A stretch of 39,115 bases of DNA from Flavobacteriaceae bacterium (GTDB lineage Bacteria > Bacteroidota > Bacteroidia > Flavobacteriales > Flavobacteriaceae): NCBI GenBank assembly GCA_013001285.1, contig JABDMU010000036.1, forward strand, positions 1-39,115. Reading direction: 5' to 3'. Below, in pieces: positions 16,322-24,842 of the stretch. The notes under the pieces were generated by a model. The model had not been told where the DNA came from. It did no database searches and worked only from the letters and a program-made list of their open reading frames with translations. The translations under genes were made by a program, and so were the position numbers. The number at the start of each line of letters is the position of its first letter. Position 1 is the stretch's first letter.

Positions 16322-17664
16322 GTTCTTTTTTTCAAAAGCAATTGCCCTTGATTTAGACTATTAATTTGAGAATTTTTCACAACCTGTTTTCCATTAACAA
16401 ACGTATGAATTACTTTACCGAAAAGTTCCTGCCCTAAATACGGACTTGCCTTATGACGATGTGCAATAATTTCTTCCGTTACATTAAAGGAAGCTTCAGT
16501 ATCCAAAATGGCTATATCAGCATCATAACCTTCCTTCAGAGCTCCTTTTTTATGATCTAAATTTAAAAATTTAGCCGGTTTGCTCGTTAATAACGGTAGG
16601 AGAACTTTTAAAGATAGACCTCTATTTTTTCCTGAGGTATATAAGGCTGATAATAAAAACTGTAACCCAGCAATCCCTCCCCAAGCTTTAAAATAATTTC
16701 CAGAGTCCAACTGTTTAATTTCAGGTGGAGCCGGAGAATGATCTGACCCTAAAAAATCAAACTCGCTATTTAACATTGCATTCCATAAACGATCATTGTT
16801 TTTTTTGTCTCGAATTGGAGGGGCACATTTATAGATAGGTGATGCATCAGGTATGTCTTCGGCGTTGAAAAAGAGATAATGCGGACAGGTTTCAACCGTT
16901 ACCAAATTTGTATTCTTTTTCCTTTCATTGATTACTGGTAAGCCTTCTGCAGTTGCCAAATGAACAATATGTAATTTAATGTTGAATTGCTCCTGAATTT
17001 CTAAGGCGAGCTTGATCGCATTTAACTCCCAGCGATCGGGTCTTGAATGTAAGTATTCTTGATAACTAAATTCGTTTTTAACCTCGGGGGTATTAGAATC
17101 TGCTAGCTCACAATGTAATAACAATGGCAGATCGTGTTGTCTTAATAAGGGGGCAATGGCCTTTAAATGATCACTTTGAACATTTGGGAATTCGTCAATT
17201 CCAGAGTGCGTTAAAAATCCCTTTATGCCAAAAACACCTGAGACCATAAGTTCCTCAATGTCTGCCATGTTGGTTGGAACAACACCACCATAGAAGCCGC
17301 AATTCACATGCAGTTTATTTTCTGCTGCACTTTTCTTTTCATTGAACGCCTCTACGGTTGTGGTCACTGGATTCGCATTGAGCGGCATTTCAATGAGCGT
17401 AGTGGTACCACCTAAAGCTGCTGCCTTTGTTGCTGAATCAAAACCTTCCCAATAGGTTCTTCCTGGCTCGTTGATATGAACGTGGGCATCAATTATTCCC
17501 GGAATAACTGAAAAATGTTCATAATTTAAGTTCTCAATCCCATGTATGACTTTGTAACCAGTATGTATAGCATGGATCTTATCATCTTGAATATGAAGTG
17601 TGGCTTCAATAAAATCACCTTCAATGAAACAGGATTTACTATAAATACAAAATTCGTTCTTCAT
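16318..17664 (-). CDS. allB: Allantoinase
   Basis: A 448-residue cyclic amidohydrolase that opens allantoin to allantoate. Metal-binding motifs of the binuclear amidohydrolase barrel are present: DAHVHINEPGR (HxH near residues 60-62), a candidate carboxylated Lys in FGIKGFLTHSG near 150, LLHCEL, HIVHLAT and the catalytic Asp in LGSDHSPAPP near 308. AllB-type allantoinases and dihydropyrimidinases share this layout; the context with allantoicase and PuuD settles the assignment. It starts directly after xdhB and overlaps alc by 4 nt. Confidence 0.92.
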   Translation of the reverse strand: MKNEFCIYSKSCFIEGDFIEATLHIQDDKIHAIHTGYKVIHGIENLNYEHFSVIPGIIDAHVHINEPGRTYWEGFDSATKAAALGGTTTLIEMPLNANPVTTTVEAFNEKKSAAENKLHVNCGFYGGVVPTNMADIEELMVSGVFGIKGFLTHSGIDEFPNVQSDHLKAIAPLLRQHDLPLLLHCELADSNTPEVKNEFSYQEYLHSRPDRWELNAIKLALEIQEQFNIKLHIVHLATAEGLPVINERKKNTNLVTVETCPHYLFFNAEDIPDASPIYKCAPPIRDKKNNDRLWNAMLNSEFDFLGSDHSPAPPEIKQLDSGNYFKAWGGIAGLQFLLSALYTSGKNRGLSLKVLLPLLTSKPAKFLNLDHKKGALKEGYDADIAILDTEASFNVTEEIIAHRHKASPYLGQELFGKVIHTFVNGKQVVKNSQINSLNQGQLLLKKRT

Positions 17665-19956
17665 TTATTTACTGTATAAACTCATAAGCACTTTTTCTGG
17701 CGTCATTGGCGCGTTAAAAGTCATTGTGTAATTTGGATTGAAAGCCAATATTGCGTTCTGAATGGCAAAATAGGCACCTATACCATACATCAGAGGGGGT
17801 TCGCCTACGGCCTTCGATTTAAGAATGGCCATGTCGTTTCCTTCTGTTTCCAGAGGTATGACCTCAATATTTTTTGGGACAGAAAAAAGATCAGGTACTT
17901 TATAGGTTGATAATGCATTTGACAATAATTTACCTTGTTCATTATAAGCAATTTCTTCCATGGTCATCCAGCCAATACCTTGCACTAAGGCGCCTTCAAC
18001 TTGACCGAGATCGATGCCAGTACTCATACTTTTTCCATAATCGTGAACCATTTTCACATCATCAAATTCGTAAATTCCTCGGATACAATCTACAGTACAA
18101 GTCAAAATAGCTGTTCCATAAACGTGATAGGCGAAAGGATGCCCTTTTTCTTTAGTCTTGTCGAAATGAATTTTTGGTGTCGCATAATGCGCATTTTCAG
18201 ATAACGAAACACGCTCTAACATGGCTTGAGAGATGAGGTCATTCCAAGTTAATTGGGTTGCTTTATTATTAACATAAACGGTCTCATTGTCAAGTGTAAT
18301 ATCTTCATCTGAAGCATTTAAGGCTTTCGAAGCAACAGTTTTTAATCGCGATAACAATCCTTCACAAGCCTTGAGTAATGCCTTCCCGTTTAGGTCTGCA
18401 GTAGAGCTCGCGGCAGAAGGCGATGTATTTGCCACCCGAGTTGTATTAGTCGTTTCAATTTTTACTTTCTTGGGATCGACAGAAAAGAAATCTACCGCAA
18501 TTTGTAATAATTTGGTATTGACTCCTTGACCCATTTCAACAGCTGCTGTACTGATCCCAATGCTCCCATCCTGATAGATATGTACCAAAGCTCTGGCATG
18601 ATTCATTGGCGTATTTGTAAAGGAAATACCAAAACAAATGGGCATTAGAGCAAGACCTTTTTTAATGCTATCATTTTGATCATTAAATCGATCTATTTCG
18701 TTTTGAAGGTCTTTAACATTGAATTTTGATTTCGCAGTATTCCAGGCCTTAATAGCTTCAACCTGAGTTGCGATTTGTCCGTATGAAAATACGTCATTCT
18801 CTTTCAAAAGATTTGCTTCTTGAATTTCCATTGGCAGAACTCCCATTTCCGAAGCTGCATGTGCAATTGCCGATTCGATTACAAATTTTCCTTGTGGACC
18901 ACCAAAGCCTCTAAAAGCTGTATTTGGTGGTAAATTGGTCTTACAACTGTAAACCGTTGTTTTTACATTTTTGACAAAATAACTGTTTGTGGCATGAAAT
19001 AAAGTGCGTTCTGCAATAGCCGGTGAAAGATCGGCTGCTGCTCCTGAATTTTGAAGATATTCTGCTTCGAAGGCTACAATTTTCAGATTTTTATTTAGTC
19101 CAATTTTATAGGTACCTTCATAAGGATGTCTTTTACCAGTCATGCGTAAATCGTCATGACGATTCAAAATCAGTTTTACCGATTGGTTTAAATGAAAAGT
19201 GGCTAATGCGGCCATTACAGCCCATGGTGTGGCCTGATCTTCTTTACCGCCAAAACCACCGCCAAGACGTGTGACATCAACTTCAATTTTATGCATCCCA
19301 ACACCCAAAACGCGTGCTGTTGTTTTTTGAACTTGTGTTGGTCCCTGAGTAGAGGAGCTGATCTTAATATTGCCATTTTCCAAAGGCTCGGCATATGCAC
19401 CTTGTGCTTCAATATATAAATGTTCTTGTCCGTTTGAAAAGGTTTCTCCTTCAAAAACATAGTCGCATTTTTTAAGAGCTTCAGAGGTATCGCCTAATTC
19501 AAAGCTTCGCGGTGCATTTATAAAGCTGCCTTTTGCTTTTGCTTCTTTGGCAGTTGTGATGACAGGAAGCTCTTCAATTTCTATTTCAATTAAGCGTCGC
19601 GCTTGTCGTGCAATAAATTCGGTTTCCGCAACAATAAGTGCAATGGGTTGTCCCCAAAAATGAACTTCTTTTTCTGCAAAAAGTGTTTCATCAGGAATGA
19701 TACCACCTATCTGATTTTCCCCAGGGATGTCTTTATAGGTAAAAATTCGAATAATACCTTCAAGCTTCTCAGCTTTAGAATAGTTAAGCGATTTTATGAT
19801 TCCATGAGCTTTTGGAGCATCAAAAACAACGGCGTGATAGGTGCCTTGACGTACATTAACATCATCAACATATAGAGATTCACCACGCACATGTGTAAAA
19901 GAATCAATATTCTTTACGGCATTTTTAAGGTCATGGTGCAGTACAGTTTTATTCAT
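17665..19956 (-). CDS. xdhB: Xanthine dehydrogenase molybdopterin-binding subunit
   Basis: A 763-residue large subunit of the bacterial two-subunit xanthine dehydrogenase, oxidising hypoxanthine and xanthine to urate. Motifs seen: GGGFGGKEDQ near 233 (molybdopterin contacts), NTAFRGFGGPQG near 347 (with the substrate-binding Arg), MGQGVNTKLLQIA near 475, and the catalytic base E719 in KAVGEPPLMYG. It overlaps the end of the small subunit by 8 nt and is followed with no gap by allantoinase. The symbol follows the two-subunit XdhA (FeS/FAD) and XdhB (Moco) convention. A paired XdhC maturation factor lies at the other end of the locus. Confidence 0.93.
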   Translation of the reverse strand: MNKTVLHHDLKNAVKNIDSFTHVRGESLYVDDVNVRQGTYHAVVFDAPKAHGIIKSLNYSKAEKLEGIIRIFTYKDIPGENQIGGIIPDETLFAEKEVHFWGQPIALIVAETEFIARQARRLIEIEIEELPVITTAKEAKAKGSFINAPRSFELGDTSEALKKCDYVFEGETFSNGQEHLYIEAQGAYAEPLENGNIKISSSTQGPTQVQKTTARVLGVGMHKIEVDVTRLGGGFGGKEDQATPWAVMAALATFHLNQSVKLILNRHDDLRMTGKRHPYEGTYKIGLNKNLKIVAFEAEYLQNSGAAADLSPAIAERTLFHATNSYFVKNVKTTVYSCKTNLPPNTAFRGFGGPQGKFVIESAIAHAASEMGVLPMEIQEANLLKENDVFSYGQIATQVEAIKAWNTAKSKFNVKDLQNEIDRFNDQNDSIKKGLALMPICFGISFTNTPMNHARALVHIYQDGSIGISTAAVEMGQGVNTKLLQIAVDFFSVDPKKVKIETTNTTRVANTSPSAASSTADLNGKALLKACEGLLSRLKTVASKALNASDEDITLDNETVYVNNKATQLTWNDLISQAMLERVSLSENAHYATPKIHFDKTKEKGHPFAYHVYGTAILTCTVDCIRGIYEFDDVKMVHDYGKSMSTGIDLGQVEGALVQGIGWMTMEEIAYNEQGKLLSNALSTYKVPDLFSVPKNIEVIPLETEGNDMAILKSKAVGEPPLMYGIGAYFAIQNAILAFNPNYTMTFNAPMTPEKVLMSLYSK

Positions 19957-21364
19957 TACGAATTAATTCTTTTAATTGTATTTGATCTTGGAACAATTCA
20001 ATAAAATGAGCAAAGAACAACTGTCTTGCCAGAAGGCGTTTATATTCGGCCGAACCGCGAACATCGCTAATTGGAGAAATTTCGTTTTGTAAAATGGTTT
20101 CAGCATCCAAAATATTATGTACCGACAGTTTTTTCCCTTTAAGAAAAGCTGAGGTTTCATGTAAATATTTAGGAATGGCGGCCACGCCACCAATAGAAAT
20201 ATGAGCGTTTTTTATGATATCATTTTCAATTTCAAATAAACTCGCACTATTGACACTAGCAATATCTAAATGGGTGCGTTTACATACTTTTTCGAAATTG
20301 AATTTTGAATTTTTTAATGGCAAATCAAATGAAACAGACTTGATTAGTTCATCCTCTGCAAGATCAAATGTTTTATAGCTTTTGTAAAATGAACTCAATG
20401 GTTGCCGTCTTATTTTTCCATTCGAATTGATAATTGTGAGTTCACTATTTAAGGCCAAAAAGAAAATGGTCATATCGCCAATAGGTGAAGCGTTAACCAG
20501 ATTTCCGCCTAAGGAAGCCATATTACGAATGGGTTCAGAAGAGACCAATTTGAGATGTTTTAGCAAATTTGGGAAATAGGACTTCAGGGTTTTATGATAC
20601 CACATGTCTGAAACCGTTGCGCCAGAACCAATATAACATCGTCCTTCTGAGATTTTGATCCCATTTAATTTAGGGTCATTATGAATTAAATTCACCTGAG
20701 ATGCGATAAGATCATCTGCACGTTGAACATAAAGATCTGTTCCGCCTGACACAAAATTTAAGCCATCAGATTTCAGAGGCTGTACATCTATTTGTTTAAG
20801 CCGATCTACAATGGTATTAAAGTATTCAGGAATGAAATCGTTGGCGATCAACCAGTCAATTGAGCGTGTCCCATCTATGAAATCAATTGAATCTGAAAGC
20901 TCTTCTGCAGCACGTTCTATAGATTTATAACCTGTACATCTACATATGTTGCCGCCAATGGCATCACAAGCATTTGAAAAAGACTTTTCTTGATTAGACA
21001 ATACAAAACCTGTAAGTGAAACAACGAAGCCAGGTGTGCAAAATCCACATTGCGTAGCGAAGTTATTTTTCATTGCTTGCTGGGCACGTGTTAATTTGTG
21101 AATTAAATTCGTGCCTTCTATAGAGACAACATGTTTTCCATGGGCATTCCCAAGCGGAGAAATGCAAGATGTAATACTCAAGTATCTTAAATTTTCGATT
21201 TCATCCAATTCACCTATTAAAACCGTACAAGCACCACAATCACCTTCACGACAGCCAATTTTTGTTCCGGTTAACCGCTGTTCATACCTTACGAAATCTA
21301 ATAAGGTCATGCCTGGGTTTTTGTCGGTTAAAATGCGTTTATTATTCAGGATGAATTCAATCAT
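19949..21364 (-). CDS. xdhA: Xanthine dehydrogenase small subunit (2Fe-2S and FAD)
   Basis: A 471-residue subunit combining a plant-type ferredoxin domain (GCREGDCGACTVLIG near residues 37-51), a second 2Fe-2S domain (CGFCTPGF near 106 and CRCTGYKSIE near 142), and a C-terminal FAD-binding domain from about residue 190 (FVSGGTDLYVQ, then ASLGGNLVNASPIGDM near 285). These centres pass electrons from the molybdenum site in XdhB to FAD and NAD+. It starts 8 nt after the guanine deaminase stop and overlaps xdhB by 8 nt. Confidence 0.93.
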   Translation of the reverse strand: MIEFILNNKRILTDKNPGMTLLDFVRYEQRLTGTKIGCREGDCGACTVLIGELDEIENLRYLSITSCISPLGNAHGKHVVSIEGTNLIHKLTRAQQAMKNNFATQCGFCTPGFVVSLTGFVLSNQEKSFSNACDAIGGNICRCTGYKSIERAAEELSDSIDFIDGTRSIDWLIANDFIPEYFNTIVDRLKQIDVQPLKSDGLNFVSGGTDLYVQRADDLIASQVNLIHNDPKLNGIKISEGRCYIGSGATVSDMWYHKTLKSYFPNLLKHLKLVSSEPIRNMASLGGNLVNASPIGDMTIFFLALNSELTIINSNGKIRRQPLSSFYKSYKTFDLAEDELIKSVSFDLPLKNSKFNFEKVCKRTHLDIASVNSASLFEIENDIIKNAHISIGGVAAIPKYLHETSAFLKGKKLSVHNILDAETILQNEISPISDVRGSAEYKRLLARQLFFAHFIELFQDQIQLKELIRNE

Positions 21365-21371
21365 TGGCGAT

Positions 21372-21851
21372 TTAATATTCTATTTTATCTTCTTTTTCTT
21401 CCCACAGTTGGAACGCCTTAATGGCAATATCCTGTCCTAATTGTTCAAAGCTGATACTGCGTTCAGCATAAGGTAGAGGAATTTCTTTGTAAATGAATTC
21501 ATCGTCGAAACCTATGTTTGCAGCATCTTCTTGGGTACATCCATAATACACACGATCAGGGCGCGCCCAATATATGGCGCCCAGGCACATCGGGCAAGGT
21601 TCACATGAGGTGTAAATTTCACAACCGTCTAATTGAAACGTATTCAAATTTTTGCAGGCATCACGAATTGCGGTCACTTCTGCATGAGCTGTAGGATCAT
21701 TGGTTGAGGTGACCTTATTATTACCCCGACCTACGATCTTTCCATCTTTTACGATCACACATCCAAAAGGGCCACCTTCATTGTTATTCATGCCTTTAAT
21801 TGCAGCCTGAATAGCTTCAGACATGAAGGATTCTTTTTTACTTAAACACAT
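21372..21851 (-). CDS. guaD: Guanine deaminase (CDA-fold nucleoside deaminase)
   Basis: A 159-residue cytidine-deaminase-fold protein with zinc motifs TAHAEVTAI (His plus catalytic Glu, near residue 56) and EPCPMCLGAIYWARPDRVYYG (given as two Cys of PCPMC near 86). These, the length and the NKVTSTNDPTAHAE context match the B. subtilis-type GuaD, which converts guanine to xanthine. A tRNA adenosine deaminase would have a similar core, but position at the head of the purine catabolic operon supports guanine deaminase. An internal ATG 27 nt downstream exists; the upstream start keeps the family N terminus. Divergent from the nitroreductase. Confidence 0.87.
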   Translation of the reverse strand: MCLSKKESFMSEAIQAAIKGMNNNEGGPFGCVIVKDGKIVGRGNNKVTSTNDPTAHAEVTAIRDACKNLNTFQLDGCEIYTSCEPCPMCLGAIYWARPDRVYYGCTQEDAANIGFDDEFIYKEIPLPYAERSISFEQLGQDIAIKAFQLWEEKEDKIEY

Positions 21852-21875
21852 AGTAATCTTTCAGTGAATTATTGC

Positions 21876-21899
21876 AGATAATCTTTGTGTTAATTATCT
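21876..21899. promoter_or_regulatory. Inverted repeat upstream of the purine catabolic operon (candidate operator)
   Basis: Perfect 7-bp arms AGATAAT (21876-21882) and ATTATCT (21893-21899) separated by 10 bp lie 25-48 bp upstream of the guaD start codon, in the region divergent from the nitroreductase. One helical turn plus between arm centres (17 bp) fits a dimeric regulator site. Which regulator is unknown. Confidence 0.4.
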
Positions 21900-21974
21900 A
21901 AAGCTAATATACTATTTTTATAAAGTTTTTGTCGAATAGAATCGGTGAATACTGAAATCTTAAAAATTCAGATA

Positions 21975-22529
21975 ATGAGCATTTTTGAAACCATAAAAAA
22001 AAGACGAACTATTGTTCCTGCACTTTTCAACAACGAATCGGTTAAGAGGTCTGACATTGAACAACTTTTAGAAGCCGCCAATTGGGCACCAACCCATAGA
22101 AGGACTGAACCTTGGCGTTTCAAGGTAGTCCAAGGGCAGGTTAAAGATGATCTCGGATTATTCTTAGCAAAAAAATACAAAGTAATAGCCAAGAAATTTT
22201 CCAGGGTCAAACAGGCAAAGATCATGGAAAAAATGAATCAATCTTCGGCAGTAATTCTCATTTGTATGCAGCGCGACCCAAATGAAAGTCTACCAGAATG
22301 GGAAGAAATCGCAGCTACGGCTATGTCGGTTCAAAATTTATGGTTGATGGCCACAGAATTAGGATTGGGAGGTTATTGGAGTTCCCCGAAAATGATAAAT
22401 TACATGCATGAGTTCCTTTTTTTGGAAAAAGGAGAGCGTTGTTTAGGCCTTTTTTATTTGGGGCATTTTGAAGGTGAGCGACCAGAGCGTGTTCCTGGTG
22501 ACATTGCCGATAAGGTAGAGTGGTTGTGA
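21975..22529 (+). CDS. Nitroreductase family protein
   Basis: A 184-residue FMN-dependent nitroreductase-fold protein. The N-terminal KKRRTIVPALF carries the flavin phosphate-binding basic pair, followed by LEAANWAPTHRRTEPWRF, and the C-terminal half has ATELGLGGYWSSP and an LGLFYLGHFEG strand. The ATG at 21975 is chosen over a GTG 30 nt upstream because the family starts at this point. It reduces nitro groups, quinones or similar substrates with NAD(P)H; the physiological substrate is unknown. It is the nearest plus-strand gene to the purine operon but is probably unrelated to it. Confidence 0.85.
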   Translation: MSIFETIKKRRTIVPALFNNESVKRSDIEQLLEAANWAPTHRRTEPWRFKVVQGQVKDDLGLFLAKKYKVIAKKFSRVKQAKIMEKMNQSSAVILICMQRDPNESLPEWEEIAATAMSVQNLWLMATELGLGGYWSSPKMINYMHEFLFLEKGERCLGLFYLGHFEGERPERVPGDIADKVEWL

Positions 22530-22555
22530 TTAATTTTTTTAGGGAAAATAATTTT

Positions 22556-22610
22556 CTCAAGGTAGGATTACCTCCTTACAGTCGTTGTTCCCTTTTGGGT
22601 CATTTTAAAA
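22556..22610 (-). repeat. tRNA-tail repeat, copy A
   Basis: This 55-bp block is 50/55 identical to copy B at 22706-22760. Its plus-strand left end, CTCAAGGTAGGA, is a one-mismatch copy of the tRNA-Leu 3' end (CTCAAGGTGGGA). On the minus strand it contains a small frame MTQKGTTTVRR ending in TAA just before the tRNA-like end. Confidence 0.7.
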
Positions 22611-22640
22611 AACACAAATAGAAACACGTCGCTTTGTTCC

Positions 22641-22675
22641 AAAAAAGAAGCGAGCTCCTTTTTTGAAACTCGCTT
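22641..22675 (-). terminator. Minus-strand terminator-like hairpin after repeat copy B
   Basis: Read on the minus strand, AAGCGAG (plus 22669-22675) and CTCGCTT (plus 22648-22654) form a 7-bp stem with a 14-nt loop, followed by CTTTTTT. It stands at the same relative place behind repeat copy B as the terminator behind tRNA-Leu does. Confidence 0.55.
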
Positions 22676-22705
22676 GTATTTCACCTCATTGGTGTTTTAT
22701 CTGTA

Positions 22706-22760
22706 CTCAAGGTGGGATTATCTCCTTGTAGTCGTTGTTCCCTTTTGGGTCATTTTGAAA
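22706..22760 (-). repeat. tRNA-tail repeat, copy B
   Basis: This is the second 55-bp copy. Together with 11 bp to its left (22695-22705) it shares 23 identical bases with the tRNA-Leu 3' end region at 22860-22882, covering the terminal T-stem strand, acceptor strand and the trailer. Beyond that the tRNA body is replaced by the repeat sequence. The minus strand holds MTQKGTTTTRR and a TAA stop. Confidence 0.7.
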
Positions 22761-22832
22761 AAGGCCAGCTTGCGCTGATTCTTTTTTATTTCCCACTACT
22801 CACTCAAGTAAACTTGGCTCGTTTTGGAAAAC

Positions 22833-22857
22833 AAAAAAACCAGAACGTGTGTTCTGG
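22833..22857 (-). terminator. Intrinsic terminator of tRNA-Leu
   Basis: On the minus strand, directly downstream of the tRNA, CCAGAAC and GTTCTGG form a perfect 7-bp stem with an ACAC loop, followed by seven T's (plus-strand A's at 22833-22839). Confidence 0.8.
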
Positions 22858-22868
22858 CCTTTTATCTG

Positions 22869-22950
22869 TACTCAAGGTGGGAATCGAACCCACACTCCCG
22901 AAAGAACTGGATTTTGAATCCAGCGCGTCTACCAATTCCGCCACTTGAGC
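22869..22950 (-). tRNA. tRNA-Leu (anticodon CAA)
   Basis: An 82-nt class II tRNA. The acceptor stem GCTCAAG pairs with CTTGAGT (first pair G-U). The D arm contains GGAATTGGTAGACGC. The anticodon stem CTGGA/TCCAG encloses the loop TTCAAAA, giving anticodon CAA. An extended variable arm TTCTTTCGGGAGT is typical of Leu. The T arm is GTGGG-TTCGATT-CCCAC. The discriminator is A and CCA is not encoded. A terminator hairpin follows. Confidence 0.95.
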
Positions 22951-23035
22951 AATTTGAGATTGCAAAATTATAAAATATTTTCCTTTAACCTATGAAAATA
23001 CTAGGTTTTATAGGTCATGAGTCCAAATAAATTTT

Positions 23036-23043
23036 TAAATTTG
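23036..23043 (+). promoter_or_regulatory. Candidate -7 promoter element for prs
   Basis: TAAATTTG matches the Bacteroidota -7 consensus TAnnTTTG, 53 bp upstream of the prs ATG. No clear TTG is found at the expected -33 position, so the promoter is only partly supported. Confidence 0.45.
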
Positions 23044-23096
23044 CAGCCTATTAAAAAATAAGTAGTGTTTTTGCACTGAAACGCAATACCTTAATA

Positions 23097-24038
23097 ATGC
23101 CAGATTCAATTATAGAAGCTAAAATTTTTAACTGTTCTCAAAGTAGAGAATTGGCAGAAAAAATAGCGAAAAAATATGGCGTTGATTTAGGAAATGTGAT
23201 CACCTCTACGTATAGCGATGGCGAATTTCAACCATCCTATGAAGAATCGATTAGAGGGACACGAATTTTCATTATTGGATCAACGCATCCTGGTCCGAAA
23301 AATTTGATGGAAATGTTGCTGATGATCGATGCGGCAAAACGCGCCTCGGCAAGACACATTACTGCTGTAATGCCTTACTTTGGTTGGGCAAGACAGGATA
23401 GAAAAGATAAACCTAGGGTTCCAATTGCGGCTAAACTTGTTGCAAAAATGTTAGAAGCGGCTGGAGCTACGAGAATTATAACCATGGATTTGCATGCAGA
23501 TCAAATCCAGGGGTTCTTTGAAAAACCAGTTGATCATTTATTTGCATCGACTATATTTTTACCTTATTTGAGGGAACTCAATCTGGATAATTTGACCGTT
23601 GCGTCACCAGATATGGGAGGATCTAAAAGAGCATATGCTTATTCCAAAGCTCTCGAAAGTGATGTGGTTATTTGCTATAAGCAACGTGCCAAAGCCAATG
23701 TCATTTCACATATGGAATTGATTGGTGATGTTCAAGGTAAGAATGTGGTTTTAGTAGATGATATGGTTGACACAGCAGGAACTCTTACCAAAGCAGCCGA
23801 TTTGATGATGGAACGTGGAGCTTTAAGTGTGCGTGCAATTTGTACACACCCTGTACTATCTGGTAAAGCGTATGAACGCATAGAGAAATCAAAATTGGAA
23901 GAATTGATCGTTACAGATTCAATTCCTTCAGAGAACAAGAGTAAAAAAATAAAAGTATTGAGCTGCGCCGATCTTTTTGCGGAAGTCATGTACAATGTAC
24001 ACTTCAACAAATCGATCAGTTCGAAATTTTTAATGTAA
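23097..24038 (+). CDS. prs: Ribose-phosphate pyrophosphokinase (PRPP synthase)
   Basis: A 313-residue class I PRPP synthase, making phosphoribosyl pyrophosphate from ribose 5-phosphate and ATP for nucleotide, His and Trp synthesis. Signatures: the ATP-site segment PYFGWARQDRK near residue 97, MDLHADQIQGFF near 134, the flexible-loop KQRAKAN near 195, and the PRPP-binding loop VVLVDDMVDTAGT near 218-230. Length and start (MPDS) are normal. It is followed 24 bp later by the L25 gene, a pairing common in this phylum and also seen in other bacteria. Confidence 0.96.
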   Translation: MPDSIIEAKIFNCSQSRELAEKIAKKYGVDLGNVITSTYSDGEFQPSYEESIRGTRIFIIGSTHPGPKNLMEMLLMIDAAKRASARHITAVMPYFGWARQDRKDKPRVPIAAKLVAKMLEAAGATRIITMDLHADQIQGFFEKPVDHLFASTIFLPYLRELNLDNLTVASPDMGGSKRAYAYSKALESDVVICYKQRAKANVISHMELIGDVQGKNVVLVDDMVDTAGTLTKAADLMMERGALSVRAICTHPVLSGKAYERIEKSKLEELIVTDSIPSENKSKKIKVLSCADLFAEVMYNVHFNKSISSKFLM

Positions 24039-24062
24039 ATAAGTAATAATTAATAAACAAAA

Positions 24063-24764
24063 ATGAAATCAATTACAATCAACGGATCTCAAAGAGAAAG
24101 CGTGGGCAAGCGTGCAACGAAGGCCTTACGTAATGCTGGACAGGTACCTTGCGTATTATACGGAGGAGACAATTCAGTACATTTTGCGGCACCGGAATTG
24201 GCCTTCTCAAAACTGATATATACGCCTAATGCGCATACAGTTGTGATTGCCTTAGATAACGGTGAAACTTTTAACGCTGTCCTTCAGGACATTCAATTTC
24301 ATCCTGTAACCGATAGAATTCTACACATAGACTTCTACAGATTATACGAGGATAAAGAAATTGCAATGGACATTCCAGTGAAACTTCACGGAACGTCAAG
24401 AGGCGTATTAAATGGAGGTGTTCTTAGACGTAACAGACGTAAATTAAGAGTGAAAGCACTTCCAGAAAATCTTCCAGATTTTATTGAAGCTGATATTTCA
24501 AAAATGAAGATCGGTGCAAAACTTTATGTTACTGATCTTGAAAATGAATTGTATCGTTTTCTTCATACAGACAATACAGTAGTTTGTCAGATCAAAACTG
24601 CAAGAGCTGCAATTGTTGATGAAATCGATGAAGATGAAGAACTTGAAGAAGGAGCAGAAGGTGCAGAAGGAACTGAAGGAACTACAGCAGAAGGAGCAGC
24701 GGCTCCAGCAGAAGGTGGAGGAGATGCTCCAAAACCTGAAGGCGCACCTGCTGAAGGTAATTAA
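24063..24764 (+). CDS. rplY: 50S ribosomal protein L25/general stress protein Ctc
   Basis: A 233-residue CTC-type L25. The N-terminal 5S-rRNA-binding domain (1-92) begins with the typical [21 protein letters not shown] and continues with VPCVLYGG and HIDFYRL. The C-terminal beta domain (about 95-185) contains [15 protein letters not shown]. It ends in an Ala/Glu/Gly-rich acidic tail from about residue 193, which is usual in Bacteroidota. Part of the prs-rplY unit, ended by the terminator at 24790. Confidence 0.95.
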   Translation: MKSITINGSQRESVGKRATKALRNAGQVPCVLYGGDNSVHFAAPELAFSKLIYTPNAHTVVIALDNGETFNAVLQDIQFHPVTDRILHIDFYRLYEDKEIAMDIPVKLHGTSRGVLNGGVLRRNRRKLRVKALPENLPDFIEADISKMKIGAKLYVTDLENELYRFLHTDNTVVCQIKTARAAIVDEIDEDEELEEGAEGAEGTEGTTAEGAAAPAEGGGDAPKPEGAPAEGN

Positions 24765-24789
24765 TAAAAAATTCAATTTTTATATAGAA

Positions 24790-24820
24790 AAGCATTCTGA
24801 TTATTCAGGATGCTTTTTTT
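24790..24820 (+). terminator. Intrinsic terminator after rplY
   Basis: A 10-bp stem AGCATTCTGA/TCAGGATGCT (one G-U pair) with loop TTAT is followed by seven T's. It closes the prs-rplY unit and lies just upstream of pth. Confidence 0.85.
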
Positions 24821-24842
24821 ATTTTTACCAAAAGCGATATGC

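Larger units (their letters stand above)
22530..22868. other. 340-bp gene-free region with tRNA-tail repeats and hairpins
   Basis: No protein gene is supported. The stretch consists of two 55-bp direct repeats exactly 150 bp apart, each beginning with a sequence equal or close to the 3' end of the adjacent tRNA-Leu, plus two hairpins that read as terminators on the minus strand. A plus-strand open frame crosses it into the antisense of the tRNA, which is a shadow. Confidence 0.6.

Noticed and set aside
22712-22948. Plus-strand 79-codon open frame across the repeats into the tRNA
   Set aside because: Its second half is the antisense of tRNA-Leu and its first half is a repeat; there is no promoter or independent coding support.
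24498-24776. Minus-strand Ser/Phe/Cys-rich frame opposite rplY
   Set aside because: It is the antisense of the Glu/Ala-rich L25 tail, where low codon complexity keeps several frames open.
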